The notes beneath the pieces are model-generated. The model saw only the letters and a program-made list of their open reading frames with translations, did not search any database and was not told the DNA's origin. This document shows, piece by piece, positions 19,346 to 30,025 of a stretch of 64,000 nucleotides of DNA (position 1 is the first letter of the stretch; each line of letters starts with the position of its first letter). A program made the translations under genes and the position numbers. Source of the stretch: Variovorax sp. UMC13 (GTDB lineage: Bacteria; Pseudomonadota; Gammaproteobacteria; Burkholderiales; Burkholderiaceae_C). The stretch lies in the NCBI RefSeq assembly GCF_014170375.1, contig NZ_LZZW01000023.1:62001-126000 (forward strand), written 5' to 3'.

Positions 19346-19928
19346 TTCTTGGCGGGGGCTTTGGCCGCGGGCTTGGCCGCCGGTTGCGCTGCCGCCGGCT
19401 GGCCGTCGGTCGGGGCGCCCAGGGCCTTGGCCACGCTCACGTTGAGCGCCTGCAGCTTGGGGTCGATGGTCGGGCGAACGTCGGTCACCAGCTTCTGCGT
19501 GAGCGCGGAGCCCAGCTGCGGGTTCAGTTCGGCGAACTTCTTGTTCAGCGGCGAGCTGAGCCAGGCGATGAGCTGGCGCAGTTCGTCTTCATTGAAGTTC
19601 TGCTCCAGCAGCGGGCCCACGGTGCTGGGTGCCAGCTGCACGGCCTTGTCGCGCACGATGGGGAAGGCTTCCTGCACGTACTTCTGCACTTCGGCTTCGG
19701 CCGCCTTGCCCAGCGCTTCGCGCTTTTCCGGCGGGACCTGCGTCTGCAGGTATTCGCCGCCGGCCTGGAGGATCGGCGATACGGAGTCGTTGACCAGGAT
19801 GCGGGCCATGCCGTCGATGGCCGGGCGCTGGACCTCGAGCAGCTGCTTCACGAGCGCGGCCTTGTCTTGGGCCATGGCGATCGAACTGGCTGCCAGTGCG
19901 ACCGTCAGGACCGCAAGCTTGAATTTAT

Positions 19929-19932
<4 letters not shown>
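19342..19932 (-). CDS. Exported DUF2059-family protein
   Basis: 196 aa. A signal peptide ends at SSIAMAQ (about residue 22), followed by an all-helical DUF2059 domain with [26 protein letters not shown]. The last 25 residues are an Ala/Pro/Lys tail. The function of the family is unknown; it is periplasmic by its signal. It overlaps gyrA and serC by 4 bases each, so it is translated within the gyrA-serC transcript. This position is common in Burkholderiales. Confidence 0.86.
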
Positions 19933-22580
<2,648 letters not shown>

Positions 22581-22764
22581 GGGCAGCAGAGAGACGGCAA
22601 GGAGCGAATTTTACGCTTCTGGCGGTGTCGTGCCGCAGCAACACAAGGCCCGTATTCCGCCGCCGTCCTACGCTTCCGGCCCCTCTGGCGGGCTGTTTGC
22701 CAAAGACCCTATGGCACAATCACCTCAACGTTTTGGGTGGTGGTCACTTAAAGCGTCCTTGATT

Positions 22765-22786
22765 CGCAGCGCGGCTGCGGCTTTTT
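22765..22786 (+). promoter_or_regulatory. Terminator-like hairpin in the ompA leader
   Basis: CGCAGC-GCG-GCTGCG is a perfect 6 bp stem with a 3-base loop, followed by GGC and TTTTT, placed 16 bases before the ompA ATG. It has the shape of a weak intrinsic terminator or an RNA-stability hairpin just ahead of the AAGAGGAGAA ribosome site. Role unknown. Confidence 0.5.
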
Positions 22787-22802
22787 CCCCAAGAGGAGAA
22801 CC

Positions 22803-23465
22803 ATGAAGAAACTGAATAAAGTGGCGATGATGTTTGCAGTCGCTGCGCTCGCCACTGCCGCCGGCGCGCAGAACCGTGTCACCGCAGCAAATGGCGGTCC
22901 CGTGATCGACAACTGGCAAAACGGCACCGGCGAGCTGGTCTGGAAGAACGGCACGAACGAACTGTGCTGGCGCGATGCCAACTGGACGCCCGCAACGGCC
23001 GCCAAGGGTTGCGACGGCGCACTGGTTCCGGCTGCTGCACCTGTCGCTCCGGTCGCAACGCCTGCCACCCCGGTCGTGCCCCCGGCACCCCCGGCCCCGC
23101 CCGTTGCTTCGAAGGTGACCTTCGCTGCTGACGCATTCTTCGACTTCGACAAGTCGGTTCTGAAGCCCGAAGGCCGCGCCAAGCTCGACGACCTCGTGTC
23201 GAAGATCCGTGACGTGAACCTCGAAGTCATCATCGCCGTGGGTCACACCGACTCGATCGGTACCGATGCCTACAACCAGCGTCTGTCGGTTCGCCGCGCA
23301 GAAGCCGTCAAGGCATACCTGGTGACCAAGGGTATCGAACGCAATCGCGTCTACACCGAAGGCAAGGGCGAGAAGCAGCCAGTGGCTGACAACCGCACCA
23401 AGGAAGGCCGCGCGAAGAACCGTCGCGTGGAAATCGAAGTGGTCGGCACCCGCGCCAACCGTTGA
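22803..23465 (+). CDS. ompA: OmpA-family peptidoglycan-associated outer membrane protein
   Basis: 220 aa. A signal peptide ends near TAAGAQ (residue 23). About 60 residues of a small domain hold two Cys (LCWRDANW, AKGCDG), then a Pro/Ala/Val hinge follows. From about 105 there is an OmpA C-terminal domain with FDFDKSVLKPEG, GHTDSIGTDAYNQRLSVRRAEAV and NRRVEIEV, which binds the diaminopimelate of peptidoglycan through the conserved Asp and Arg. There is no 8-strand beta-barrel, unlike E. coli OmpA; this short form is usual in Comamonadaceae. The AGGAG ribosome site is strong, and lower GC3 in places suggests high expression. Confidence 0.93.
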   Translation: MKKLNKVAMMFAVAALATAAGAQNRVTAANGGPVIDNWQNGTGELVWKNGTNELCWRDANWTPATAAKGCDGALVPAAAPVAPVATPATPVVPPAPPAPPVASKVTFAADAFFDFDKSVLKPEGRAKLDDLVSKIRDVNLEVIIAVGHTDSIGTDAYNQRLSVRRAEAVKAYLVTKGIERNRVYTEGKGEKQPVADNRTKEGRAKNRRVEIEVVGTRANR

Positions 23466-23486
23466 TTCGAAAGAATCTTCGAATGA

Positions 23487-23511
23487 AACCCCGCCTCGGC
23501 GGGGTTTTTTT
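23487..23511 (+). terminator. Rho-independent terminator after ompA
   Basis: AACCCCGCC-TC-GGCGGGGTTTTTTT: 7 bp GC stem plus a T run, 22 bases after the ompA stop. It separates ompA from ubiG and is why the upstream ATGs in the ubiG frame (23512 and 23527) are less likely starts. Confidence 0.92.
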
Positions 23512-23535
23512 ATGGGCTCTTCCATAATGGCTTCC

Positions 23536-24246
23536 ATGACAGATCAAGTGAACGCCGACCCGGCGGAACTCGCCAAATTCTCCGAACTGGCCCACCGCTG
23601 GTGGGACCTGGAAAGCGAGTTCCGACCGCTGCACGAAATCAACCCGCTGCGCCTCGAATGGATCGAGGGCCTGGCGCCCATCGCCGGCAAGCGTGTGCTG
23701 GACGTGGGCTGCGGCGGCGGCATCCTGGCCGACTCGATGGCGCGCAAGGGCGCGGAAGTGTTGGGCATCGACCTGGCCGACAAGGCGCTCAAGGTGGCGC
23801 AGCTGCACGCGCTCGAGGCGTCCACCCAGGGCGTGAAGTACCGCGAGGTCAGCGTCGAGGCGCTGGCCGCCGAGCAGCCGGGCAGCTTCGATGTGGTGAC
23901 CTGCATGGAGATGCTGGAGCACGTGCCGCAGCCGGCCTCGGTCGTGAAGGCCTGCGCCGCGCTGGTCAAGCCGGGCGGCTGGGTGTTCTTCTCCACCATC
24001 AACCGGAATGCCAAGGCCTTCCTGCTCGCGATCGTCGGCGCCGAGTACGTGCTGGGCATGCTGCCGCGCGGCACCCATGAGTACCAGAAGATGATCCGCC
24101 CGAGCGAACTGGCCGCGCATTGCCGCGCGGCGGGGCTGGACCTGCGGCACACACGGGGCCTCGAACACAACCCGGTGACGCGGCGCTACTGGCTCAGCGC
24201 CGACACCAGCGTCAACTACATGTTCGCCACCAGGAAGCCGGCTTGA
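23536..24246 (+). CDS. ubiG: Ubiquinone biosynthesis O-methyltransferase UbiG
   Basis: 236 aa SAM-dependent methyltransferase. Family features: FSELAHRWWDLESEFRPLHEINPLRLEWI at the N-terminus, motif I VLDVGCGGGILADSMA (about 54-69), MEMLEHVPQP and the late YWLSADTSVNYMFATRK. It carries out both O-methylations in ubiquinone synthesis at the membrane face. Start set at MTDQVN; two in-frame ATGs lie just upstream (23527, 23512), but the first touches the ompA terminator. It shares one base with the gph start. Confidence 0.94.
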   Translation: MTDQVNADPAELAKFSELAHRWWDLESEFRPLHEINPLRLEWIEGLAPIAGKRVLDVGCGGGILADSMARKGAEVLGIDLADKALKVAQLHALEASTQGVKYREVSVEALAAEQPGSFDVVTCMEMLEHVPQPASVVKACAALVKPGGWVFFSTINRNAKAFLLAIVGAEYVLGMLPRGTHEYQKMIRPSELAAHCRAAGLDLRHTRGLEHNPVTRRYWLSADTSVNYMFATRKPA

Positions 24247-24914
24247 TGGCCGCCCCCGCACTCCAGGCGGTGCTCTTCGACCTGGACGGCACCCTGGTCG
24301 ACAGCGCGCCGGAGCTTGGCGCCGCCGCCGACAAGATGCGCACCGATCGCGGCTTGTCGTCCTTGCCCCTGGAGCGCTACCGGCCGATGGCCGGCGCCGG
24401 GGCCCGCGGCATGCTGGGCATCGCCTTCGACATCACGCCCCAGTCGCCGGACTTCCCGGCCCTGCGCGAGGAGTTCTTCGTGAACTACGAGGCCCGCATG
24501 CTGCTGAACACCCATGTCTTCGATGGCGTGTCGGAACTGATCGACGCCCTGGCGCAGCGCGGGCTGGCCTGGGGCATCGTGACCAACAAGTCGAAGCGCT
24601 TCACCGATCCCCTGACCCGTTCGATCCCGGTCTTTGCCAGCGCGGGTGCGGTGGTGAGCGGCGACACCACGCCCCACGCCAAGCCGCACCCGGAGCCGCT
24701 GTTCGAGGCCGCGCGCCGGCTGGGGCTGGACCCCACGCGCTGCGTGTACGTCGGAGACGACGAGCGCGACATCGTGGCGGGCCGCGCCGCGGGCATGCGG
24801 ACGGTGGCCGCCACCTACGGCTACATGGGTGCACAGGCCGATGCCGCGCTGTGGAACGCCGATGGCGCCATCGATTCTCCGATGGCGCTCTTGCAATGGC
24901 TGAATAGGGCCTAA
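24246..24914 (+). CDS. gph: Phosphoglycolate phosphatase (HAD family)
   Basis: 222 aa. HAD motif I LFDLDGTLVDSAPEL lies at 11-25, motif II is IVTNKS, motif III lies around HAKPHPEPL, and motif IV is VYVGDDERD. It dephosphorylates 2-phosphoglycolate, a by-product of DNA end repair. The ATG overlaps the ubiG TGA by one base. The ubiG-gph pair is a standard betaproteobacterial arrangement. The tmRNA promoter lies inside its last 24 bases. Confidence 0.94.
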   Translation: MAAPALQAVLFDLDGTLVDSAPELGAAADKMRTDRGLSSLPLERYRPMAGAGARGMLGIAFDITPQSPDFPALREEFFVNYEARMLLNTHVFDGVSELIDALAQRGLAWGIVTNKSKRFTDPLTRSIPVFASAGAVVSGDTTPHAKPHPEPLFEAARRLGLDPTRCVYVGDDERDIVAGRAAGMRTVAATYGYMGAQADAALWNADGAIDSPMALLQWLNRA

Positions 24915-24917
24915 AAT
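24891..24917 (+). promoter_or_regulatory. Likely ssrA promoter
   Basis: TTGCAA, a 15-base spacer, and TAAAAT, with the -10 placed 9 bases before the first base of tmRNA. It overlaps the end of gph. The match is reasonable for sigma-70, with a short spacer. Confidence 0.6.
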
Positions 24918-24926
24918 GGGAAGCTT

Positions 24927-25313
24927 GGGGCTGCACTGGTTTCGACGTGGGTTCGGAATCGCAGCGGTGCATGTCGAGCTGAATGCGCTCGTAAAACAGA
25001 TTCAAACAAACTAACTGCAAACGACGAACGTTTCGCACTCGCTGCTTAATTGCCAGTGAGCCTTGCAACAGTTGGCCGATGGGCTGGGCAAGGGGGTGAC
25101 AGAGCAATCTGACGCCTCCCGGCTGCAAGGATAATTACATGGGCTGGTCTCGATCCGGGTGCCTTGGGTCGGGACAAGAAAATAGGGCACTGGCGTCCGG
25201 TGTAGCGTGCGACTGCGCGACTCCGGAAGCGAGATCCAAATCAGACCGCTAAACATGTAGACCTGCGCGATGAAGGCTTGCGGACGGGGGTTCAAATCCC
25301 CCCAGCTCCACCA
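24927..25313 (+). ncRNA. ssrA: Transfer-messenger RNA (tmRNA)
   Basis: Begins GGGGCTGCACTGG and ends with the T-arm GGGGGTTCAAATCCCCC and CAGCTCCACCA; GGGGCTG pairs with CAGCTCC as the acceptor stem. The tag frame begins at GCA 25017 and reads A-N-D-E-R-F-A-L-A-A then TAA (25047-25049), giving the tag AANDERFALAA after the charged Ala. It rescues stalled ribosomes with SmpB. The 3' end (25286 onward) doubles as the attachment site of the neighbouring element, which restores the full gene on insertion. Confidence 0.97.
25286..25313 (+). other. attL core: ssrA 3' end
   Basis: 28-base core, GGGGG followed by TTCAAATCCCCCCAGCTCCACCA, repeated exactly at 35470-35497 in direct orientation. Near-identity continues through the following terminator to about 25378. 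It marks the left boundary of the inserted element. Confidence 0.92.
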
Positions 25314-25320
25314 CTCATGA

Positions 25321-25363
25321 CAACGCCTGCCAATGGGAGACCACTGGCAGGCGTTGTGTTTTT
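25321..25363 (+). terminator. ssrA terminator
   Basis: CAACGCCTGCCA and TGGCAGGCGTTG form a perfect 12 bp stem with a 12-base loop, followed by TGTTTTT. It lies just inside the element, so the present ssrA uses an element-supplied terminator; the host copy lies beyond attR. Confidence 0.9.
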
Positions 25364-25394
25364 CGGGCCCAGATGGTCACGTTTTGGCAGGCGT

Positions 25395-25435
25395 TTCGCA
25401 CCGATTTCGCACGCGGGACGGAGGAAATTCGCACG
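25395..25435. promoter_or_regulatory. Left arm-type integrase sites (three TTCGCAC repeats)
   Basis: TTCGCACC at 25395, TTCGCACG at 25406 and TTCGCACG at 25428, spaced 11 and 22 bases (one and two helical turns), between the att core and the integrase stop. Matching repeats lie inside the right end. This is the pattern of integrase arm-binding sites. Confidence 0.6.
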
Positions 25436-25448
25436 CGGTGCGAGGGTG

Positions 25449-26789
25449 TCAGGCCACGGCCTTGAGCCTTGGCGCCTTGGGCTTCTGGTAGTCCTCCGGG
25501 ATGAACTTCCCATAGGTCTGAAAGACCATCTGCACGTCGACGTGGCCAAGCTGCTCGGCCAGCCACCACGGGTTGGCGCCGGCCGTGAGCCTGGCACTTG
25601 CGTAGGTGTGCCTGGCTTGGTAGGGATTCCGATAGCGCACGCCGGAGCGCGCGAGCAGCGGCACCCACAGACCCTTGCGCAGCTGTGCGTCGGTCGTCCA
25701 GGGCTTGCCCGTGCGCGGGTTCAGGAAGATGTGGCCGTCGGCCGCCAAGCTGATCAGCTTCTGCGCCTCAAGCGCGGCCATGGCTAGGTCGCTGAGCTCG
25801 ACGTCGCGCACGCCGGCCTCGGTCTTCGGCCCCTTCTCCTGCCCCGCCACCTGATTCAGGTCGATCCGCACCTTGCCTGCAGCGAGGTTGGCCCGTGACC
25901 AGCGCAGCGCCTGGAGTTCCCCGGGCCGGACGCCGGTCTCCAGCCAGAACTGGACGGTGGGCCACTCGTCGGGCCGCGCCGCGGCGACCAGCTGGGCCCG
26001 CTCTGCCTCGGTGAACGGGTCGACCACGTACTTGCTGTCGGTCGCCGTTTGCTTGAGCAGCTTGGTCAAGGCAATCCGCTCGAACGGGTCGAACTTGATC
26101 AAGTCGTCGTTGAGCGCGTCCTCGAAGACGCTCCGGAAAGGCGTCAGCAGGTTGCGAGCGAACTTGGCCGTTACGGCCAGGTCGCTGATCCAGGCGCGCA
26201 GCATGCTCGGCGTCACTGAGCCGATGGCCTTGGTCCGCCAGTGCTTCATGCGCGTGCTGGTGAGCGCCTTGACGTAGCCGTCGTGCGTGCTCTGCGCCAG
26301 GGTTCCATTGGCGACCTGCGAGGCGTAGGTCTCGATCTGCTTGTCGATCAGCTTGCCAAGCAGCACGTGCTTTGGCAGCTCGTCGAACTGGGCCGCGCGC
26401 TGGCTCTCCGGAAAGTGCTCGGTGTATCGAAACTCGTCGTCAGCGATCTTGCGCTGGATCTCGGCCCGCAGGCCGGCCGCATAGGCCAGCGCGCTCTTGG
26501 TGATGCTGCAGGGCGGCAACAGCTCCCGGCACTCGACGCCGCGGAAGCTGAAGGCGATCTGGATCCGCTCCTCGGTCTTGAACTTCCGAATGCTCACGCC
26601 GCGAGGGGCTGTGAGGGCTGCGCTTGCCGTCGCACTCTTGCGGAAGAAGCAGTCGACGGTCGGCGTGATCACGACGATGTCAGAGCCGATCGCAGCCGCG
26701 GTGACGACGGCGACGCCGGCACCAGCCAGTGACAGCTTCTGCGAAGTGCCGGGCGTGGCGACCGCCAGCGTGTACTCGATGTTGTTCAT
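25449..26789 (-). CDS. Tyrosine integrase with a foreign phage-structural N-terminus
   Basis: 446 aa. Residues about 62-446 are a full phage integrase: an arm-binding N-domain (PRGVSIRKFKTEERIQIAFSF), a SAM-like core-binding domain, and a catalytic domain with Arg in TGVRPGELQALRW, RNPYQARHTYAS (Tyr in place of the usual His of HxxR, common in this family), LGH and the nucleophile Tyr426 in QTYGKF. The first 60 or so residues do not belong to integrases. They resemble a small phage head/tail protein (IVVITPTVDCFFRKSAT). The ATG overlaps the stop of the preceding phage gene by 4 bases, so the gene now starts with the structural gene's signals. The catalytic residues are intact, so it may still be active. 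Confidence 0.9.
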   Translation of the reverse strand: MNNIEYTLAVATPGTSQKLSLAGAGVAVVTAAAIGSDIVVITPTVDCFFRKSATASAALTAPRGVSIRKFKTEERIQIAFSFRGVECRELLPPCSITKSALAYAAGLRAEIQRKIADDEFRYTEHFPESQRAAQFDELPKHVLLGKLIDKQIETYASQVANGTLAQSTHDGYVKALTSTRMKHWRTKAIGSVTPSMLRAWISDLAVTAKFARNLLTPFRSVFEDALNDDLIKFDPFERIALTKLLKQTATDSKYVVDPFTEAERAQLVAAARPDEWPTVQFWLETGVRPGELQALRWSRANLAAGKVRIDLNQVAGQEKGPKTEAGVRDVELSDLAMAALEAQKLISLAADGHIFLNPRTGKPWTTDAQLRKGLWVPLLARSGVRYRNPYQARHTYASARLTAGANPWWLAEQLGHVDVQMVFQTYGKFIPEDYQKPKAPRLKAVA

Positions 26790-27247
26790 TCCGAAGCCTT
26801 TCGAATTGCGTAGAGCAAGATGTCTTGACCGTCCTTGCCGGCCTCGCGTTTCACACCCTCCAGTTCAAAGCCCAGCGACTCAGCGAACCTTGCTGCTTGG
26901 GTCCATGTCGCCAGGACGGTGCACTCGATGCGCCGCGTCGTCTGAAGCGCGTTGCCCCGGACTGTGCGGCAGAAGCGGAGAAGTTTTTTCCACGATTGGT
27001 GCGACATGGCGGGCGCCGCGACGAGCCACGCGGTCAGGGTCCATGCGTTGCTCTTCGACAGTCCTAGGATCGCCACAGGTCGGCCGCCCTGATAGAGCGA
27101 CCAGGCTGCGCCATCCGTCTGCCAGCGGTTCACCGCGAAGATTTCGGGGTCACAGAGCCCCGCGAGAGACGCGAGGCACTCACGATCCTCGTCTCTCATG
27201 CCGGCGCAAACCAGCACGGCGTCGGCGAGCGTGAGCTGCTGGAACAC
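26786..27247 (-). CDS. Phage GNAT-like (gp13-type) internal protein
   Basis: 153 aa. Weak GNAT-like features: a central AWSLYQGGRPVAILGLS strand pair and a C-terminal AARFAESLGFELEGVKREAGKDGQDILLYAI. This matches phage proteins related to T7 gp13, which are often GNAT folds without proven acetyl transfer. It is packed with 1- and 4-base overlaps between the hub-like gene and the chimeric integrase, so it belongs to the old late operon of the phage. The role in this remnant is unclear. Confidence 0.65.
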   Translation of the reverse strand: MFQQLTLADAVLVCAGMRDEDRECLASLAGLCDPEIFAVNRWQTDGAAWSLYQGGRPVAILGLSKSNAWTLTAWLVAAPAMSHQSWKKLLRFCRTVRGNALQTTRRIECTVLATWTQAARFAESLGFELEGVKREAGKDGQDILLYAIRKASE

Positions 27248-28584
27248 TACTGGGGGCCCAGAGCGAAATAGTAGATCGACAGCGCATCGAGCTCGAAAGC
27301 TTCATCGCGCGAGTGCCTGAACACCGGGGCGAACGCAGGCGCCATGACCTCGATCGGCTGCATGTCACCCGGCCGCGTGTCGCCCGTGATCGTCTGCGGC
27401 ACGGATTCCTTGGCCAGGTCGCGCGGGTCGTACTTCATCGAGAAATCCATGCTGCCCACCGCCACCAGGTCGGCGCCCCAGACCTGTTTGTTGATCCCCG
27501 GCGTCTTCGCGTCCTGGAAGGCCATCTGGATCTCGACCGGGACCAGCTGGTTCCCGTCGGTGTACTGCAGAGCGCTGACCTCGTAGAGGGTGTCGGTCGA
27601 TCGGACGTAGACCCGGCCGTCCAGCGTTGCCAGCGCGGAGATGCGAACCGGGAAGGTGTACTCGCTCCAGCAGGCGATCTTCGAAGACTTCGAGTAGGTG
27701 TAGGCCCAGACCTTGGAGTGGTCGCCCATGTCCATCACGAGCCAGTACTGGCCCAGCTGGTGGATCCAGACGCCGAACGAGTCGTAGGGGTCGGCCGCGG
27801 CATTCACTGCCGCCACGTCGGGCACCACCAGCTTGTCGATCGGGACGCCGACGTCGTTGTCGTCGATGCGGTTGGTCTGTGCCTGCACGGTCATCGTCCG
27901 CAGGCCGTAAGGAGACAGGAACATCAGATCGTTGGAGAACGGCGCGAGCGACAGAGGCGCCTGCGTGCCGACGCCGGAGATCCGCTTGCTCAGCACGTTC
28001 GCCGCGGGGTCGACCGCCACGTTCCAGATCTGCGCCTGCTCCGAGAAGAAGACGACAAGCGATTCCTGGAAGGTGCCGACCGCCGTGCATGCGCTCTTGG
28101 TGTCCGACTGAAGGCCAGCCGGCAAGAAGCCCGCATCGCTCGCCGTCGTCCAGTCGCGCGGGTCTCCGGCCTTGCAGTAGCGCACGTTCTCGCAGCCGAT
28201 GGCGAAGACCCGGCTCGCCGCCTTGGTGACGGAGTTCGACTGAGGGCAGTTTGCGTCCGTGATGGGCGTGGTCGGGTTCGCGTCGACGTAGTGGTGCCAG
28301 GTCACGCGGTTGGCATAGCGCGACACGACGTAGGGGTAGCCGTTGAACAGGTCAGCGTAGAGCACGCGGTCCAGGTCCGCGCCGGCCGCCGCCGCGGGCT
28401 TGTCGAGCTCGATCACGTCGCAGATGGAGGGCGGTACGAAGGCCGAGCCGCGGTCAACGAACAGCTTCAGCCGGCCGCTGATCGCTTCCAGGCCGTGCGA
28501 GCCCGTGAGGCCCGACACCACGGGCTTCAGCGCCGGCCGCTTGGCGATGCGCTTGCCCAGCGTGACATAGGCATTGCGCAGCAC
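27247..28584 (-). CDS. Phage tail-hub / DNA-stabilisation-like protein, probably 5'-truncated
   Basis: 445 aa, beta-rich, with repeated blocks such as FLSPYGLRTMTVQ, VYVRSTDTLYEVSALQY and NDLMFLSPYG. It looks like the head-completion or tail-hub proteins of short-tailed phages (P22 gp10 type); the fit is by general pattern, not by a firm motif. The start is a GTG (28582-28584) directly at a rearrangement joint, and the next bases belong to a gene read on the other strand. The true N-terminus may thus be missing. Confidence 0.55.
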   Translation of the reverse strand: MLRNAYVTLGKRIAKRPALKPVVSGLTGSHGLEAISGRLKLFVDRGSAFVPPSICDVIELDKPAAAAGADLDRVLYADLFNGYPYVVSRYANRVTWHHYVDANPTTPITDANCPQSNSVTKAASRVFAIGCENVRYCKAGDPRDWTTASDAGFLPAGLQSDTKSACTAVGTFQESLVVFFSEQAQIWNVAVDPAANVLSKRISGVGTQAPLSLAPFSNDLMFLSPYGLRTMTVQAQTNRIDDNDVGVPIDKLVVPDVAAVNAAADPYDSFGVWIHQLGQYWLVMDMGDHSKVWAYTYSKSSKIACWSEYTFPVRISALATLDGRVYVRSTDTLYEVSALQYTDGNQLVPVEIQMAFQDAKTPGINKQVWGADLVAVGSMDFSMKYDPRDLAKESVPQTITGDTRPGDMQPIEVMAPAFAPVFRHSRDEAFELDALSIYYFALGPQ

Positions 28585-28589
28585 CCATA

Positions 28590-28776
28590 ACCAACCAGCA
28601 GGCCAACTACCCGTGGCGCTCGGCTCATGACGGCCTGGCCCTCGACGAAGACCGCCTGATCCAGAACGGCATCGTCATCACCGACGACAAGGGCCCGACC
28701 AACGCCAGCCAGGCCGAGAAGATCCAGCTGACCAACCTGTTCGAAGAGCAGATGGAAGTGCTGCGCCTCGGCTTCC
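28590..28776 (+). pseudogene. Fragment of a phage capsid-type gene
   Basis: Reading T-N-Q-Q-A-N-Y-P-W-R from 28590, about 62 codons of a structural protein can be followed (LDEDRLIQNGIVITDD, AEKIQLTNLFEEQMEVLRLGF) before the frame is lost at 28776. There is no start codon in place at the left joint and no proper end. The segment looks like the N-terminal part of a phage coat protein. Two deletions have cut it: one at about 28585-28589 against the hub-like gene, one at about 28776 against the holin-like gene. Confidence 0.6.
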
Positions 28777-28842
28777 ACCCTGATCTTCGGCTACGCCTTT
28801 GCACCGCAGATCGCCGCGGTCGTCGCTCCCTACGTCCTGATC

Positions 28843-29136
28843 ATGGTGGCAGCTGTCGCCGGCTCGGCCATGCGCCTTGGCCAGATCGGCGCCACGCCGC
28901 GCGGCGGGTCGTTCTGGCTGGTCTTCTATTCGACCCTGATTGCGATGTGCTTCACGGTGCCCCTGGCGGCCTACAGCGCATCGAAGCTGACCGGCGTCAG
29001 CGAAGCCGGTCTCTACGGCTTCGTCTCCTTCGCTCTGGGCTACATCGGCGACCAGTGGCCACGGGTGCTCAAGTTCCTGGGCGGGCTGGTCAAGGCTGGT
29101 CTTGAGCTGGTCGTGAAGAAGGGGGCAGGGCAATGA
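28843..29136 (+). CDS. Holin-like membrane protein, 5'-truncated
   Basis: 97 aa from the first in-frame ATG, with about three hydrophobic segments and a charged C-terminus (LELVVKKGAGQ). In the same frame the reading continues upstream to 28777 with LIFGYAFAPQIAAVVAPY, which looks like the original first helix. The native start has therefore been lost at the capsid joint. Size, topology and the position ahead of an endolysin fit a holin. The stop overlaps the next start by 4 bases. Confidence 0.6.
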   Translation: MVAAVAGSAMRLGQIGATPRGGSFWLVFYSTLIAMCFTVPLAAYSASKLTGVSEAGLYGFVSFALGYIGDQWPRVLKFLGGLVKAGLELVVKKGAGQ

Positions 29137-29465
29137 GCACCGTCTACACCCTGGCCGGGCTGAACTTCATCATCTGCATCGGCATCGCGAGCTCGTGCAT
29201 CTGCCGGCTGGGCGCGGGCGACAAGCGGGTGCTGCGGCGCATCCGTGCCTTCTACCAGGCGTCGCTCGCCATCTCGATCACCGCCGCCCTCGGCCCGGTG
29301 CTTCCCATGTGGCTGCGCTTCTGGCCCGACATCGTGACCACGATCTTCGCGGGCGTCGTGTTCTTCGGCTTCCTGTGCGATGCGTACCGCTGGCGCCACG
29401 GCGCGCCGGCCGATGTGAAGAGCGATCACGCCCCGCTGTCTGAACTGCCGGAGATCAAGCCATGA
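29133..29465 (+). CDS. Second small phage membrane protein (holin/antiholin-like)
   Basis: 110 aa with three hydrophobic helices (about 5-22, 45-65, 70-88) and a hydrophilic, acidic tail. It is locked by 4-base overlaps between the first holin-like gene and the endolysin gene. A pair of small membrane proteins ahead of an endolysin is typical of a holin/antiholin set, but no specific family motif is visible. Confidence 0.65.
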   Translation: MSTVYTLAGLNFIICIGIASSCICRLGAGDKRVLRRIRAFYQASLAISITAALGPVLPMWLRFWPDIVTTIFAGVVFFGFLCDAYRWRHGAPADVKSDHAPLSELPEIKP

Positions 29466-30025
29466 AGACTCTAGTCCCTGAGGACTTCCAGCGCGCGGCC
29501 GATGCGCTGGGCGTCGATGTGCCGAGTATCAAGGCGGTGGCGCAGATCGAGGCGCCGAACGGCGGCTTCCTCTCCACTGGCGAGCCGACGATCTTGTTTG
29601 AGCGCCATGTCTTCAGCGAGCGCACGCAGGGTCGCTTTGACGCCACGCACCCGGACATCTCGAACCCCACCCCAGGCGGCTACGGGCGCACCTGGGAGCA
29701 GCATGCACGCCTCGCAGAGGCTGCGGCCCTTGACCGCACCGCAGCGCTCGAAGCAACTTCCTGGGGCAAGTTCCAGATCATGGGCTTCAACCACCAGACA
29801 GCCGGTTTCATGACACTGCAAGGTTTCATCAACGCGATGTACGCCAGCGAGGGGAAGCAGCTCGACGCATTCATCTCGTTTCTGAAGAACGACCGCGGCG
29901 GCGTGATGCAGCGCGCGCTCAAGGCGAAGGACTGGGCCACCTTCGCGAAGAACTACAACGGCCCCAGCTACGTGAAGAAAAACTACGACGAGCGACTGCG
30001 GGACGCCTACCGGGCGCTCGCATGA
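29462..30025 (+). CDS. Phage endolysin, N-acetylmuramidase (DUF3380) family
   Basis: 187 aa, a full-length single-domain muramidase. Glu30 in AVAQIEAPNGGF is the expected catalytic acid. The middle has ILFERHVFSERTQGRFDATHPDISNPTPGGYG and the later ATSWGKFQIMGFNHQTAGF, both hallmarks of this family. It would cut peptidoglycan after holin release; there is no signal peptide. Overlaps of 4 bases on both sides place it in the middle of the lysis cassette. Confidence 0.9.
   Translation: MKTLVPEDFQRAADALGVDVPSIKAVAQIEAPNGGFLSTGEPTILFERHVFSERTQGRFDATHPDISNPTPGGYGRTWEQHARLAEAAALDRTAALEATSWGKFQIMGFNHQTAGFMTLQGFINAMYASEGKQLDAFISFLKNDRGGVMQRALKAKDWATFAKNYNGPSYVKKNYDERLRDAYRALA

Noticed and set aside
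22691-22720. Sigma-70 promoter for ompA (TTGCCA with CACAAT)
   Set aside because: The spacing between the two hexamers is only 12 bases and other pairings are poor, so the promoter is not called though one must lie near.
25281-25313. A separate tRNA gene at the att site
   Set aside because: The T-arm and CCA belong to tmRNA; the 5' half begins at 24927 and the tag frame is present. The copy at 35470 is only the 3' end.
28678-29133. Minus-strand frame opposite the capsid fragment and holin-like genes
   Set aside because: Low-complexity Arg/Gly/Asp-rich product; the plus frames show membrane helices and coupling overlaps.
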